Shown: positions 1 through 9,690 of the stretch, piece after piece
Position numbering within the stretch: position 1 is the first letter of the stretch
Layout of the letters: each line of letters opens with the position of its first letter
Assembly (NCBI RefSeq): GCF_000330885.1
Contig: NC_020062.1
Span: 70,374 to 134,373, forward strand
DNA from: Rhizobium tropici CIAT 899
Lineage (GTDB): Bacteria > Pseudomonadota > Alphaproteobacteria > Rhizobiales > Rhizobiaceae
Direction: 5' to 3'
Length of the DNA stretch: 64,000 nt
The notes under the pieces: generated by a model
What the model was told of the DNA's origin: nothing
The model's input: the letters and a program-made list of their open reading frames with translations, nothing else
The model's database searches: none
Position numbers and translations under genes: made by a program

Positions 1-365
1 TCGATAAGGTGATCTAGGACGCGGTAAATCAAAGCCGGAAGATGGCGGCTGCGGCGATGCATATGGCTGAGAAGCAGGTGTGCCACATCGGTCCTAGCGC
101 GCGATGCGCGCCGGTCTGTTGATTGATCCAGCTGGCCGCGGTACTTAATCCTTCTGGCACGCGCGCCGCGGAGCTGATCGGGCTGTCCTTTGAACTTATG
201 GCAAATTCCGAAGCGACGTAGCTTCAGCTGCGCGATCGATACTGGTTCGGTGAAATTCACCTTCATCGAAGAGCCGTCGTGGTTGCGCTTTCCTTGGCAC
301 ATTGCCCGCAAATTGGGCGGCTGCTATGGTTCCTTATTGAGGTTTGTGACAAATGGCAGGATGGC
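1..365. other. Left-edge region without a recognisable gene
   Basis: No open frame here has a convincing ribosome site or family signature. The stretch presumably holds the promoter of the TetR gene that starts at 366 and the end of something to the left. I could not pick out a TetR operator palindrome. Confidence 0.4.
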
Positions 366-995
366 ATGTCGACGGCCGAAAGAGCTCTCACCCGACGCGA
401 GCCCAAACAGAAACGTTCGCAGCAGACGGTAGAGGCGGTGCTTGAGGCGGTCCAACTTGTCGTCAAGCGCCACGGAATGCGTGCCATTACCACGAATCGG
501 ATCGCGGAGGCTGCCGGTGTCAGCATCGGGTCACTTTATCAGTATTTTCCTGACAAGCGCGCGATCTTCGCGGCCCTCCATGATCGACATGTCGACGAGG
601 TACGACAGCTCATCGAGCAGACTATGGCCGCCTGCCGCTTGGCACCACTAGACGAATTCGCTCGTGAACTTGTCCAAGGCCTGATGAATGCGCATGCGGG
701 CTTCGCGGAATTGCACGACGCCGTTTCGTCTGCCGTTCCGGAGAGCGCTCTCGGCTTCAAGCGCGCCCTGCATCATTCTTTCAGACAGATGCTGTCGTAC
801 GACGACCAGCAGCGGTACAGTCTCGATGAAAAGGAGCGAATGCTCTTTGTCCTTCCGGGAATGGTGGAGTCGCTCGTGCATGGGGCAGCGCATCAGGGGC
901 GCGCCGCCCTTTCGCGCAATGGCGCCGAGGGCGAGGCAATCCGCGCCGTAGCGCTTTACGTGAATTCGTTTCAAGACATCGCGCCGAAACACTAG
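366..995 (+). CDS. TetR/AcrR family transcriptional regulator
   Basis: A 209-residue repressor-type DNA-binding protein. The N-terminal helix-turn-helix lies near residues 42-61 (IAEAAGVSIGSLYQYFPDKR), the diagnostic TetR block, and is followed by an all-helical ligand domain with no family-specific motif. The open frame extends 29 codons upstream, but ATG 366 begins a normal-length TetR protein, so I prefer it. The stop codon overlaps the stop of the convergent NmrA-type gene (TAG shared across 992-995), so the two genes meet tail to tail. It may control the reductase/esterase pair opposite or another target; the inducer is unknown. Confidence 0.9.
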   Translation: MSTAERALTRREPKQKRSQQTVEAVLEAVQLVVKRHGMRAITTNRIAEAAGVSIGSLYQYFPDKRAIFAALHDRHVDEVRQLIEQTMAACRLAPLDEFARELVQGLMNAHAGFAELHDAVSSAVPESALGFKRALHHSFRQMLSYDDQQRYSLDEKERMLFVLPGMVESLVHGAAHQGRAALSRNGAEGEAIRAVALYVNSFQDIAPKH

Positions 996-1843
996 TGAAA
1001 CGATGGAGCATTTTCGGCAGACCACTGATCGAACGAGATTGGTTCTCGCCTCAATATCCGCCTTACCTCGCCCGTTACCGTTTCAAGCCGTCCCTCGCGC
1101 ACCGCGCGCCAGATTTCGACGAGGGCTTCGGCATAAAGCCCTTTGCCGGCCCATTCGACCGTGCGCGCGTATGCCTGCTGGTCAGATAATTCCTCGAAGC
1201 CGACAGGCTTGCCGATAGCCTTGCCTATCGCGGCGGCCATCTCCCCGTACGACAGCGCTTCGCGGCCTGTAATCACCAATGCCTGACCGTGATAGTCGAG
1301 CGTGGTCAGAGCGGTCACGGCGACGGCGGCGATGTCGTCTGGATGGATAAAAGCGATTTTGCCAGCGCCTGTGGACGAGCGCAGCATTCCATCTTTGCGG
1401 ATGGAGTGCGACCAGCTGAGCGCGTTCGACATGAATCCGGCCGCCCGAATAAATGTGAACGCCGCTCCGCTACCTCGAATGGCGTCCTCGCCGCGTGCGT
1501 GCCATGGGCCAGTGCCGACCCCGGATAGCACGTCCAAGGTAGAGAGCTTGACGATGTGCCGCACGCCTGAGTGGCGCGCAGCCAAGGCGACTGCGTGATC
1601 CTGCATGTCGAGATACGGTCCGTCAGTCACGAGGAAAGCCGCGCCGACCCCACTCAGCGCGGCATCCAGCGAAGAGCCGGGCCTTTCGAGGTCTCCGGTG
1701 TGGATTTCGACGCGGTTACCGAAAAGAGCCCTGGCCCTCGTGGCGTTGCGAACGAAAACGGAAGGACTTGCTCCAGAATCGAGCAGGCGCTGGGTAACCC
1801 GAGCCCCGATGTTTCCTGTGGCGCCGAAAACGAGGTAATTCAT
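992..1843 (-). CDS. NmrA-like NAD(P)-binding reductase (atypical SDR)
   Basis: A 283-residue Rossmann protein. The dinucleotide-binding motif GATGNIG is at residues 7-13. The chain has the NmrA/QorB layout: VRN after strand 2, a GDLERP segment after strand 3, and a C-terminal substrate region. The classical YxxxK dyad is not obvious, as is usual for NmrA-type proteins, which either reduce quinones or sense NAD(P). The start at 1843 gives an ATGA overlap with the stop of the upstream esterase, so the two are translationally coupled. The substrate cannot be deduced. Confidence 0.85.
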   Translation of the reverse strand: MNYLVFGATGNIGARVTQRLLDSGASPSVFVRNATRARALFGNRVEIHTGDLERPGSSLDAALSGVGAAFLVTDGPYLDMQDHAVALAARHSGVRHIVKLSTLDVLSGVGTGPWHARGEDAIRGSGAAFTFIRAAGFMSNALSWSHSIRKDGMLRSSTGAGKIAFIHPDDIAAVAVTALTTLDYHGQALVITGREALSYGEMAAAIGKAIGKPVGFEELSDQQAYARTVEWAGKGLYAEALVEIWRAVREGRLETVTGEVRRILRREPISFDQWSAENAPSFH

Positions 1844-2673
1844 TTGAGGCTGCTCCAACCCCGGATCACTTCGAGCGCCAGCCGCTTCTGACCCTCCAGG
1901 GTGAAATGCAGTCCGTCGCTCATCAGCAGCTCAGAAGGAGGTGGACTCCCCAACTTGGAGAAGGCGTCGACAACAGGCCCATCACCGTCTCGGACGATCT
2001 TCGCGACCCGCTCCAAGTCTTCGTTGCGAAACCGAACTCCGAACCTAGCCAAGCCCGAATGCGCAGCCACCTGTGCCTCGTTGACTGCGGGTGGAGTGAT
2101 CCAGATGCTGCTCGCAGTGGTCTCCCGGGAGACGCGCTCACGCAGCTCCGCAATGTTGCGCTCTGTCTCCTCGCGATGGACGAGCGTCTTCGTTGGATGC
2201 AGGCCCTGCGTCCGTGCGTCATTCGTTCCGACGAGAAAGAGAATCCAGTCGGGCCGGGAATTGACAATCCCCCCGACCCGCACTAGGCCGTGCGTCGTCG
2301 TTTCGCCCGCTACCGCACTGATTGTGAACGATATCTGATCGGCGCTGCGACGCATCGCGAGCATTTCTCTCAGGATCACTGCCCAAGACTGGGGTTCGGA
2401 CGTCAAGCTGTCGCCGAACGCCACTATGCGGGCTCCCTTCCGCAGGGGGAGGTGATCGACCATCGATGCCACAGTGTGGTCGGAAAGCAAGGCGCTGGCC
2501 GCTTCCGAGGCCTCCTTCTGTAGGCAGTCGAGTTCGTTTGCGTAGACCTCGACCGGCAGATTGAGAAGCCCGGCGTAGGCCGCCTCGCCGAGGCCAGAGC
2601 CGCCAGGGAGGAGGGCGAGCGTCCGCTCGGGTTGGATGACCTTCAAAAGCCAGCGCAGTTGTTCGTCCGACAT
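1840..2673 (-). CDS. SGNH/GDSL-type esterase or lipase
   Basis: A 277-residue hydrolase with the SGNH blocks in order: GDSL with nucleophile Ser89, GTND with Asn151, and DGLH with Asp253 and His256. About 80 N-terminal residues precede the catalytic domain and match nothing I recognise. No signal peptide is visible, so it is probably cytoplasmic. ATG 2673 was chosen over the longer frame because GGAG sits about 8 bases upstream. It overlaps the reductase gene by four bases, suggesting a two-gene operon for an ester or lactone followed by a redox step. That pathway reading is inference. Confidence 0.85.
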   Translation of the reverse strand: MSDEQLRWLLKVIQPERTLALLPGGSGLGEAAYAGLLNLPVEVYANELDCLQKEASEAASALLSDHTVASMVDHLPLRKGARIVAFGDSLTSEPQSWAVILREMLAMRRSADQISFTISAVAGETTTHGLVRVGGIVNSRPDWILFLVGTNDARTQGLHPTKTLVHREETERNIAELRERVSRETTASSIWITPPAVNEAQVAAHSGLARFGVRFRNEDLERVAKIVRDGDGPVVDAFSKLGSPPPSELLMSDGLHFTLEGQKRLALEVIRGWSSLK

Positions 2674-2898
2674 CGATATTTCTCCACACTTGTACCGGTT
2701 GCACAAGACGAAGATAGACGCGCCTTCGGGGCGTCGCTACTCGCGTTATAGGCGAGGTAAATTCATGTAATCGTTATGTATTTTTTCGGTTCAGTAAGCT
2801 TTTCCTCAGATTTTGGCGGTTGCTTGCCGCGTGCCTGACAGCCCTGGGCCGCCCCGAGACCAGGCTATCTGCTGTCGGTCCCGAAGTTGGAATGACGC

Positions 2899-3594
2899 CT
2901 AGAATGAGACGCCGCCGGCCTCACGTATTGCGGCGGGCAGCGTCTCCCAGGCCCTGATCAACTCGCCGATGGAGCCGGCCCCCATTTTTCGCATGGCATT
3001 GGCACGGTGCAATTTGACCGTGACCGCACTTATCCCGAGGTCGAAGGCGATTTGCTTATTCAGCCGACCGCGTGCCACTTCGCGCAGGATTTCGCGTTCG
3101 CGGTGCGTCAGTGTCACTAGGCGCTCGATATTCCGCTTGACGACCAAAGCATTGGCCCGTCGCGCCGCGTCGAGCGCGATACCGGCGATCACGGCGTCGA
3201 GCAGCGTCTGGTCGCGCACTGGCTTGGTCAGGAAGTCGACCGCCCCCGCCTTCATCGCCTGCACGGTCATCGGAATGTCGCCATGCCCGGTCAGGAAGAT
3301 GATTGGTTTCGCATTGCCGCTTTCCAGCAGATGATGCTGCAGGTGAAGGCCGCTCGCCCCCGGCATGCGGACGTCAAGGATCAAGCAGCCGGGGCTGTCA
3401 AGTATGTCGGCATCAAGTACTTCTTGAGTCGAAGCGAAGCTCACTGGATGCAGGCCCGCCGAGAGGATCAGCTCCGACAGCGCCTCGCGAACAGCCGCAT
3501 CGTCATCAACGATGATGACGATAGGTTCTATTGCTTCATTCTTTTGCTGCCGCGATAGCGGTGCCGTTTTTCGGAGCGGCTGGTCAATTCTCAT
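2899..3594 (-). CDS. FixJ-type response regulator (REC + LuxR/GerE HTH)
   Basis: A 231-residue two-domain regulator. The receiver has its acidic pocket at residues 30-32, phospho-acceptor Asp74 in LILDVRMPG and the conserved Lys in LTKP. The C-terminal GerE/LuxR helix-turn-helix starts with LTHREREIL and carries LNKQIAFDLGISAVTVKLHR. It is the last gene of the kinase operon. ATG 3594 has GGAGGG four bases upstream and begins two bases beyond the stop of the preceding receiver gene. A start at 3606 is possible but places the ribosome site inside the coding region. About 20 residues precede the receiver. Its targets are unknown. Confidence 0.92.
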   Translation of the reverse strand: MRIDQPLRKTAPLSRQQKNEAIEPIVIIVDDDAAVREALSELILSAGLHPVSFASTQEVLDADILDSPGCLILDVRMPGASGLHLQHHLLESGNAKPIIFLTGHGDIPMTVQAMKAGAVDFLTKPVRDQTLLDAVIAGIALDAARRANALVVKRNIERLVTLTHREREILREVARGRLNKQIAFDLGISAVTVKLHRANAMRKMGAGSIGELIRAWETLPAAIREAGGVSF

Positions 3595-3595
3595 G

Positions 3596-3979
3596 TCACC
3601 CTCCATTTCTCGATTTCTGTAGAGCTTCCCCTATCGCGACGAGTAGGGCAGGCGCGTCGAATGGCTTTCGAAAAAAGCCATCCATGCCTTTGGCGCGGCC
3701 CTGATCGGCGATCTCGTGGCGGCCTGTAACCAGGAATACCGGCAGTTCCGGACGCGCCTTGTTGACCATGTCACGAAGTTCAAAGCCGTTTGTGCCTGGC
3801 ATTCCGATGTCAGTGATCAGCAAATCCAGATCCGACAGACCGCAAGCAAGCAGATGTTCAGCCGACCGGAAACAGCAGGCTGCATAGCCGGCGGATTCCA
3901 GCAGTTCCTCCAGCGATTCGAGCAGTCTCGCATCGTCATCGACAACCGCGACGATCGGTCTTGTCCTCGTCATCCTCAA
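3596..3979 (-). CDS. Stand-alone receiver-domain protein
   Basis: A 127-residue protein consisting only of a CheY-like receiver: acidic pocket DDD at 14-16, phospho-acceptor Asp57 in LLITDIGMPG, and the conserved Lys in FRKPFDAP. There is no output domain. The start overlaps the stop of the upstream regulator (ATGA, 3976-3979), and it lies between two FixJ-like regulators. Plausible roles are a phosphate sink, a competitor for the kinase, or a protein-interaction output as with CheY or DivK. The sequence does not decide between them. Confidence 0.9.
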   Translation of the reverse strand: MRMTRTRPIVAVVDDDARLLESLEELLESAGYAACCFRSAEHLLACGLSDLDLLITDIGMPGTNGFELRDMVNKARPELPVFLVTGRHEIADQGRAKGMDGFFRKPFDAPALLVAIGEALQKSRNGG

Positions 3980-4617
3980 TTTCCTCCCATGCGGCGCGAA
4001 TGGATGATCTGTATTCCCAATCGTTCCGCTATGCGCACGAGATCAGCGAGCGATGCCGCCGCCATCTTCTGCATCACATTCCGTCGATGGACTTGCAGCG
4101 TCACTTCGCTGATTCCGAGTTGCGATGCCGCTTGCTTGTTGAGCAGACCGCTGACCACGAGCGGCAGCACGTCGCGTTCGCGTGGGGTCAGTTCGAGATA
4201 ACGCCGCTTCAACAAGCTTAGTTCGGCCCGTTCCGATCGCTTTCGCCGATCTTCGGAAATTGCTGTATGAACCGCGGCCATGAGGTCCTCATCGCTGAAT
4301 GGTTTGGTCAGGAAATCCACCGCGCCGTGCTTGATCGCCCGCACAGAGGAAGGGATGTCGCCATGACCGGTGATGAAGACGATCGGCGGATGATCGCCCT
4401 CGGCGATCTGCCGCTGCAATTCGAGGCCGTTGATATCGGGCAATTCAACGTCGAGTATCAGACAGGCAGGTAGATCAGGTTTCTTGGCCTCGACATAGTC
4501 ACCCGCCGAACCGAACGCGATGGCGCGCATGCCGTGGGTCTCCAGGAGCTCGCCGAGCGCCTCCCTGATGCGCTCGTCATCGTCGACGATGAAAACAACA
4601 TGGTTGTCCGGTGTCAT
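3976..4617 (-). CDS. FixJ-type response regulator (REC + LuxR/GerE HTH)
   Basis: A 213-residue regulator directly downstream of the MASE1/PAS kinase, with a 4-base ATGA overlap, so it is the likely primary partner. The receiver has Asp56 in LILDVELPD and Lys in LTKPFSDEDL. The output helix-turn-helix begins LTPRERDVL and contains LNKQAASQLGISEVTLQVHR. Architecture and length match FixJ/TodT-type proteins. A second regulator of the same type two genes downstream suggests either duplication or a branched output. Confidence 0.93.
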   Translation of the reverse strand: MTPDNHVVFIVDDDERIREALGELLETHGMRAIAFGSAGDYVEAKKPDLPACLILDVELPDINGLELQRQIAEGDHPPIVFITGHGDIPSSVRAIKHGAVDFLTKPFSDEDLMAAVHTAISEDRRKRSERAELSLLKRRYLELTPRERDVLPLVVSGLLNKQAASQLGISEVTLQVHRRNVMQKMAAASLADLVRIAERLGIQIIHSRRMGGN

Positions 4618-7600
4618 GGCGCCGCTTTCCCCATGGTTGGTAAGGTGAAAATGAACCGCGCGCCACGCGGTTCATTTTTCTCGGCCCATAAACGCCCGCC
4701 ATGCGCTTCGACGATCGAACGGCAGATGGCAAGGCCCATGCCCATTCCGTTCTCTTTCGTCGTAAAGAAAGGTTCGAAGATCTGATCCGGGAACTCGATG
4801 CCGTTTCCCCGGTCGCCTATTTCGATCTGCACTTCGCTGCCCAAGCGATGGGCGCGCACGTCGATAGTTTTTTCCCCTGCAACGACGTCCATTGCCTCCA
4901 TGCCATTGCGGATAAGATTGACCAGGACCTGTTGAATCTGGATGCGATCGACCGCGACAGGCAGAAGCTTGTCTTCCACATCGATGTCGATTCGGATGCG
5001 GCGACGCAAAGCCTCGCCAGCCACCAGGCTACATGCCTCGGCGATAACGCCTGCGGTCGACAGGCTGACTCTATTGTCCACGGATTGCTTGAACAGCGCC
5101 CGGATGCGACTGACGACTTCCGCCGCTGAATTGGCATCACGAATGACACGTTCAGTGGTGATCTTCGCTCGTTCGACATTGACAGGCTCAGCTGAAAGCC
5201 AGCGGTAGCATGCATGCGAATTGGCGACGATCGCCGCCAGAGGCTGGTTCACCTCGTGTGCGATGGAGGCGGAAAGCTCGGCAAGGCTCGCCGCCTGGCT
5301 GGCGCGCGCCAGCCGCTCGTGCGCCATGCGCAACTCCTCCTGCATTCGAACCTCACCATCGATATCCAGGCAGATCACATTCCATTGCACGATTGCGCCT
5401 TCGCTGTCGCGCATCGGCGCGGCTCGCGTCTCGACCCAGCGATATTCGCCATCGAAACGGCGCAAGCGATGCCTGCGTGCATAGGGTTCGCCGGTCGACA
5501 GGCAACGGGCGTACTGTTCCTTGACCCCGGCAAGATCCTCTGGGTGCACCCCGGCATCGAGCGTGCCATTCAGCCGCGATTTCTTCGCGCCGTCCAAGTC
5601 TTCCAACTCGTAGCCAAGGAATTCCCGAAGCTGCTGGCTGCGATAGACCGGCTCGCCATTAGGCGCAGCGCAATCGATCATCGCCGGCAGCGTTTCCACC
5701 AATTGCCAGAGAAAGCGTTCTCTTTCCCGTAGCGCCTCCTGCGCGAGCATCTCATCTTCGATATCGATCGAGATGATATACCATTGTACGATGGTACCAT
5801 CGGCATCCAGCAGAGGCTGCGCGCGGGCCTCGATCCACCGATAGGTTCCATCCCTGGTACGCCGACGAAACCGGTTTACGAAAGGCTGGCCGGTCGCGAA
5901 GCCATTCATTGCTCTCTGAAACATGATCGGAAAGTCTTCAGGGTGAGCCAAATCTCGCGCCAGCGAATCGAAGTTCTCGATGTCGGGTGTTGGTGTACCG
6001 ACATTGTCCAGATATCGTCTGCTCGTATAGGTCATCCTGCGCGATGGAGCGAAGCTCAGGATATTGATCGGCAGGGTGTCGATCATCTGCTCCAATTGCC
6101 GCTTGCTGGTCTTCAGCGCTTCTTCGGCCTGCACCTGATCGTCGATGTCGATGGACACTTGATACCATTGCACGATCGTTCCATCTCGATCACGCAGAGG
6201 CTGCGCGCGCGCCTCCATCCACCGGTAGCTGCCATCTTTCCAACGCCGGCGATACCGCATCATGAAGGGGTCGCCGGATCTGAGGGAGTTGGCTGACGCA
6301 TGCAGCACCTTGGGAGCATCTTCGGGATGAACCAGTTCTTGCGCCACGCGGGTGCTATCTTCGAAGTTCGCCCCAGAGAGGCCGAGATCTTCCAAAGATC
6401 GCTTGTTGACATAGGCCAGCTCTCCAGCAGGCGTCCAGCTCCAGATGTGGACCGGCAGGGCGTCCACAAGCTGCGAGAGCTCTCGCTCCCGATCGCGCAA
6501 GGCCTTCTGCGCGCGCACTTCATCATCGATGTCGATGGAGATTGCAAACCACTCAACGATCCCGCCGTCATCGTCGAGCAATGGCTCCCATCGACCGTCG
6601 AACCAGCGATAGACGCCATCTGCACGACGCATGCGATATTTCATTGCGTAGGGCTCGCCGGTCGCGATCGAGCGTCGGACCGCGTTCAAGAGCCTATCGG
6701 AATCGTCCGGGTGAACAAAAGTCCGCATGGCGGTCACCAAACGACTGCTATCCCGATTGTCCAACTGCCCGACGTCATCCAGGCCGAAATAGTCGAGCAG
6801 CCGTTTATTGAAGAAGGTTGGCTCACCTGCCGGGGTCAGACGCCTAATTTGGACGGGAACCATGTTTACGATCTGCTCGAGCTCCCGCTCTCGGTCACGC
6901 AGAGCGTCCACACTCTGACGCAATGTCTGTAAGGCGAGCTGATGCTGCCGGGATATGGCGGCCACAACCAGAGCTGAAAATGCCGAAATCGCCAGAAAGA
7001 GTTGAAGCATGATCCGGTTGTGGCGCTGGCTCTCGGCATTTCCGGCAAACTGGCTGGCACCGGATATCGTGACGATCGCGGTAATTAGCGCGAGAAGGGC
7101 GAGAGTGACGACAGCGCCCTTGAATTCGAATCGCACGGCGGCCCAAAGTAGTGGCGGCATGATGATATAGGCGAAGGGCAGGTAGCTGCCGAGCGAAAGG
7201 GCCGCGACGCCGAGAAGGATCAGCCCCACCGCGCATGCTTCAAGCCACCGCGCAACCGATAGCTCGGCCTTTCTGTTCCAGTTCTGGATCACGACCAACG
7301 CGAGCGGTCCGACGATCAGGACGCCCGTGGCATCCCCGATCCACCAGAGTGGCCAGGCCCCTGAGAAGGTTTGTGAAAATATGCCGAACCAAGCAAGCGT
7401 CGCGCTTCCGACCGTCGCGCTCACCACGGGAGCCACTCCAGCGCCTAACGCGACGAATACAAGAACTTCCCGCAGGGTTTCCAGTCGAACCGGCCGACCC
7501 AAAGCCCAGTTCACGAGCCACGCGCCGACCATGGCTTCGAGCGCGTTGCCGGCATAAATCAGAACGGCGGCGGGCAGCGGGCTGTGGAACCACAGGACAT

Positions 7601-7823
7601 TGCTGAATAGCTCCCCGAGGCAGCCGACCGATACCCACCACGGCCAGCTCTGCTTGGGCGCGAGCATAAGGATTGCGATGAAAAGCCCGCTGGGGGGCCA
7701 TATGGAAATGCCTGTTCCGGGTACGATTGCAAGTGTCTGTGCGAAGCCGCACCCCAGAATATAGGTCGCAAAAAATTGACCTAGGTGCAGGAGTTGGGGG
7801 CGGTACGACCAGACGCGCGTCAT
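4614..7823 (-). CDS. Membrane sensor histidine kinase: MASE1 + four PAS/PAC + HisKA + HATPase
   Basis: A 1069-residue kinase. Residues 1-250 form a MASE1-type integral membrane sensor of about eight helices with the typical GTGISIWPPSGL segment. Four consecutive PAS/PAC units follow, each closing with a variant of DGxYRWxExRxxPLxDxDGxIVQW and then a short coiled linker. The HisKA box is SIAHEVNQPLAAIV (His856), and the ATPase has the N box NLIRNGMEAMD and G boxes DRGNGI and GMGMGLAI. ATG 7823 has GGAG six bases upstream; a longer frame to 7997 lacks a site and would precede the first membrane helix. It heads an operon with three receivers. The signal is unknown. Confidence 0.93.
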   Translation of the reverse strand: MTRVWSYRPQLLHLGQFFATYILGCGFAQTLAIVPGTGISIWPPSGLFIAILMLAPKQSWPWWVSVGCLGELFSNVLWFHSPLPAAVLIYAGNALEAMVGAWLVNWALGRPVRLETLREVLVFVALGAGVAPVVSATVGSATLAWFGIFSQTFSGAWPLWWIGDATGVLIVGPLALVVIQNWNRKAELSVARWLEACAVGLILLGVAALSLGSYLPFAYIIMPPLLWAAVRFEFKGAVVTLALLALITAIVTISGASQFAGNAESQRHNRIMLQLFLAISAFSALVVAAISRQHQLALQTLRQSVDALRDRERELEQIVNMVPVQIRRLTPAGEPTFFNKRLLDYFGLDDVGQLDNRDSSRLVTAMRTFVHPDDSDRLLNAVRRSIATGEPYAMKYRMRRADGVYRWFDGRWEPLLDDDGGIVEWFAISIDIDDEVRAQKALRDRERELSQLVDALPVHIWSWTPAGELAYVNKRSLEDLGLSGANFEDSTRVAQELVHPEDAPKVLHASANSLRSGDPFMMRYRRRWKDGSYRWMEARAQPLRDRDGTIVQWYQVSIDIDDQVQAEEALKTSKRQLEQMIDTLPINILSFAPSRRMTYTSRRYLDNVGTPTPDIENFDSLARDLAHPEDFPIMFQRAMNGFATGQPFVNRFRRRTRDGTYRWIEARAQPLLDADGTIVQWYIISIDIEDEMLAQEALRERERFLWQLVETLPAMIDCAAPNGEPVYRSQQLREFLGYELEDLDGAKKSRLNGTLDAGVHPEDLAGVKEQYARCLSTGEPYARRHRLRRFDGEYRWVETRAAPMRDSEGAIVQWNVICLDIDGEVRMQEELRMAHERLARASQAASLAELSASIAHEVNQPLAAIVANSHACYRWLSAEPVNVERAKITTERVIRDANSAAEVVSRIRALFKQSVDNRVSLSTAGVIAEACSLVAGEALRRRIRIDIDVEDKLLPVAVDRIQIQQVLVNLIRNGMEAMDVVAGEKTIDVRAHRLGSEVQIEIGDRGNGIEFPDQIFEPFFTTKENGMGMGLAICRSIVEAHGGRLWAEKNEPRGARFIFTLPTMGKAAP

Positions 7824-8199
7824 CGGCGGCTCCTGCAGGAAACATAAAGTTTGGGCTGCGCCAGCATATCGAAAGGCCAGTCTCGATAGCAGCATCAGTG
7901 ATCCAGACTCGTACACTATTCCCGCCATTGGGCGGCGGCAACTTATGGAAATCCATGTATTGGCGGCGCCATCGCCGCTCTGGTGGAGAACCGTCAAGCC
8001 TCAGTGGTATCCGGGATCTACTCGGATGCCTCCTGTCTCAGCCAAAAGCCGCAGGTGGTTATGGGCCAAGTCTGGTGCGTGTTGGACGAGCTCCGAGAGA
8101 ACGATGATGGAAAGGAATTGAAGAACTGGCGCGGCAAGGCCGCGCCAGTTCAGGACGGCTCGCGGAGGACGGCGGCTTGCCCCGCGAGCCGTGGCCGGC
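7824..8199. other. Intergenic region between hydrolase and kinase operon
   Basis: About 375 bases between two minus-strand units. It contains the hydrolase terminator (8123-8151) and should hold the promoter of the kinase operon next to 7823. Short frames here show no family resemblance. Confidence 0.5.
8123..8151 (-). terminator. Intrinsic terminator of the alpha/beta hydrolase gene
   Basis: A perfect 13-bp stem (GAACTGGCGCGGC against its complement) with a 3-base AAG loop. On the minus strand it is followed by a pyrimidine-rich TTCAATTCCTTTCC. It lies about 50 bases past the hydrolase stop. Confidence 0.8.
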
Positions 8200-9180
8200 T
8201 CAAGCCTTGAGGAAGGCGAGCAGGTCAGCGTTGAGCTGGTCCTGATGCGTGGCGGTGATGCCGTGCGGTGCGCCGGGATAGTAGATATTCTTGGCACCCT
8301 TGATCAGCCGCACGGATTTGACGGCGGTATCCTTGATCGGCACGATCTGGTCGTCTTCCCCATGCACGACGAGCGTCGGCACATCGAACTTCTTTAGATC
8401 TTCGGTGAAGTCGGTCTCGGAGAAAGCCTTGACGCATTCATAGGCATTCAAGAGGCCGGCCTGCATGCCCCAGAGCCAGAATTGGTCGAGCGTGCCTTGG
8501 GAAACGTTCGAGCCAGGTCGATTAGCGCCGTAGAATTGCGGGGCGAAGTCGCGGTAGAATTGCGAACGATCCTTAGCGAGGCCAGCACGGATCGCGTCGA
8601 ACGCCTCGATCGGCAGGCCTTCCGGATTGGCTGCCGATTTCACCATGACGGGCGGCACGGCGGCAATGAGGACGGCCTTGGCGACACGCTTCGTACCGTG
8701 TCGGCCGATATAGCGGGCGACTTCGCCGCCGCCGGTGGAGTGGCCGACCAGCGTTGCGTCCCTGAGGTCCAGCGCCTCGATAACGGCGGCCAGATCGTCG
8801 GCGTATCCGTTCATGTCATTGCCCGATCTCGGCTGGCTGGAGCGTCCATGGCCGCGGCGATCGTGCGCCACGACGCGGAAGCCGCGCCGGGCGAGAAAGA
8901 GCATCTGGCCTTCCCAGGCATCTGAATTCAGCGGCCAGCCGTGAGAGAAGGTGACGACAGGACCGGTCCCCCAGTCCTTGTAGTAGATTTCCGTGCCGTC
9001 CTTGGTCGTGATCGTGCTCATTGCCGGCTTTCCGGGGGTGACGGTGGCGGTGAGGGACTGTTTCGCAGTTTTGGCGGCGGCAATCGCGGGCAAGCCGGCG
9101 GCGATACCGGCGGTGAGGCCGCCGAGTAGAGCGTGGCGCCGCGAGAGACTAGCGGCCGACTGCTTTGAAATGTCCTGCAT
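8200..9180 (-). CDS. Tat-exported alpha/beta hydrolase (non-heme haloperoxidase/arylesterase-like)
   Basis: A 326-residue protein. A twin-arginine signal SRRHALLGG (Arg14-Arg15) precedes a hydrophobic stretch, predicting folded export to the periplasm. The mature part is a classic alpha/beta hydrolase: HGWP oxyanion region, nucleophile Ser148 in GHSTGGG, acid in GEDDQIVP and His306 in PHG. The GHSTGGGEV elbow is typical of cofactor-free chloroperoxidase or arylesterase members, whose natural reaction is usually ester or lactone hydrolysis. ATG 9180 is preferred over 9195 because AAGG lies eight bases upstream. It is monocistronic, with a strong terminator. Confidence 0.9.
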   Translation of the reverse strand: MQDISKQSAASLSRRHALLGGLTAGIAAGLPAIAAAKTAKQSLTATVTPGKPAMSTITTKDGTEIYYKDWGTGPVVTFSHGWPLNSDAWEGQMLFLARRGFRVVAHDRRGHGRSSQPRSGNDMNGYADDLAAVIEALDLRDATLVGHSTGGGEVARYIGRHGTKRVAKAVLIAAVPPVMVKSAANPEGLPIEAFDAIRAGLAKDRSQFYRDFAPQFYGANRPGSNVSQGTLDQFWLWGMQAGLLNAYECVKAFSETDFTEDLKKFDVPTLVVHGEDDQIVPIKDTAVKSVRLIKGAKNIYYPGAPHGITATHQDQLNADLLAFLKA

Positions 9181-9690
9181 GTTTTCATCCTTCACGATGA
9201 TTGAGATGCGAATGAGTGTGGCGATAGCTGGCCCGGAAAACTATTGGCCGAAAGCATCTGCGGATTGTGCGAAGGTTTAGCTGAACGCAACGAACGATTA
9301 GCGTTTGTGCCAGCGGGACCGTGAGGACCATTCAATTGGCAGACCCCGCCTCTTCGATGGGATCGGTCACTTCGACGGGATGCGAGCTCGCCTCGATCAC
9401 GATAGCATAGCGACGTATGCCGCCCGGTCTAGAATCGGCCGGCCGGCGAAAATGTCCGTTCTTTCGTGCGAGGCTCTTCACTTGGAAGTCTTCGCCGGTA
9501 CTCACCGAGAGCATTGGCTGCCCTATCCTCCGGTATGGCTTTTCCTCTCCCTCGGCTGGATCGACCGCCAAACACCCCGCAACATAAGATCCGAGCCGTG
9601 ACCTGTGACCGTTTCGATCACGCAAAACAGAAGCGCATCATGTCGCAGACAGAAATTAAACCTCACACGATTGCTGAATAGGAGACTGAC
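9181..9690. other. Divergent intergenic region
   Basis: About 500 bases separate the Tat hydrolase (minus) from the metallo-beta-lactamase-fold gene (plus). Both promoters should lie here. Short frames on both strands have no family signature. I see no clear repeat. Confidence 0.45.

Noticed and set aside
1..120. Possible insertion-sequence remnant at the left edge
   Set aside because: No inverted repeat or transposase motif could be read with confidence.
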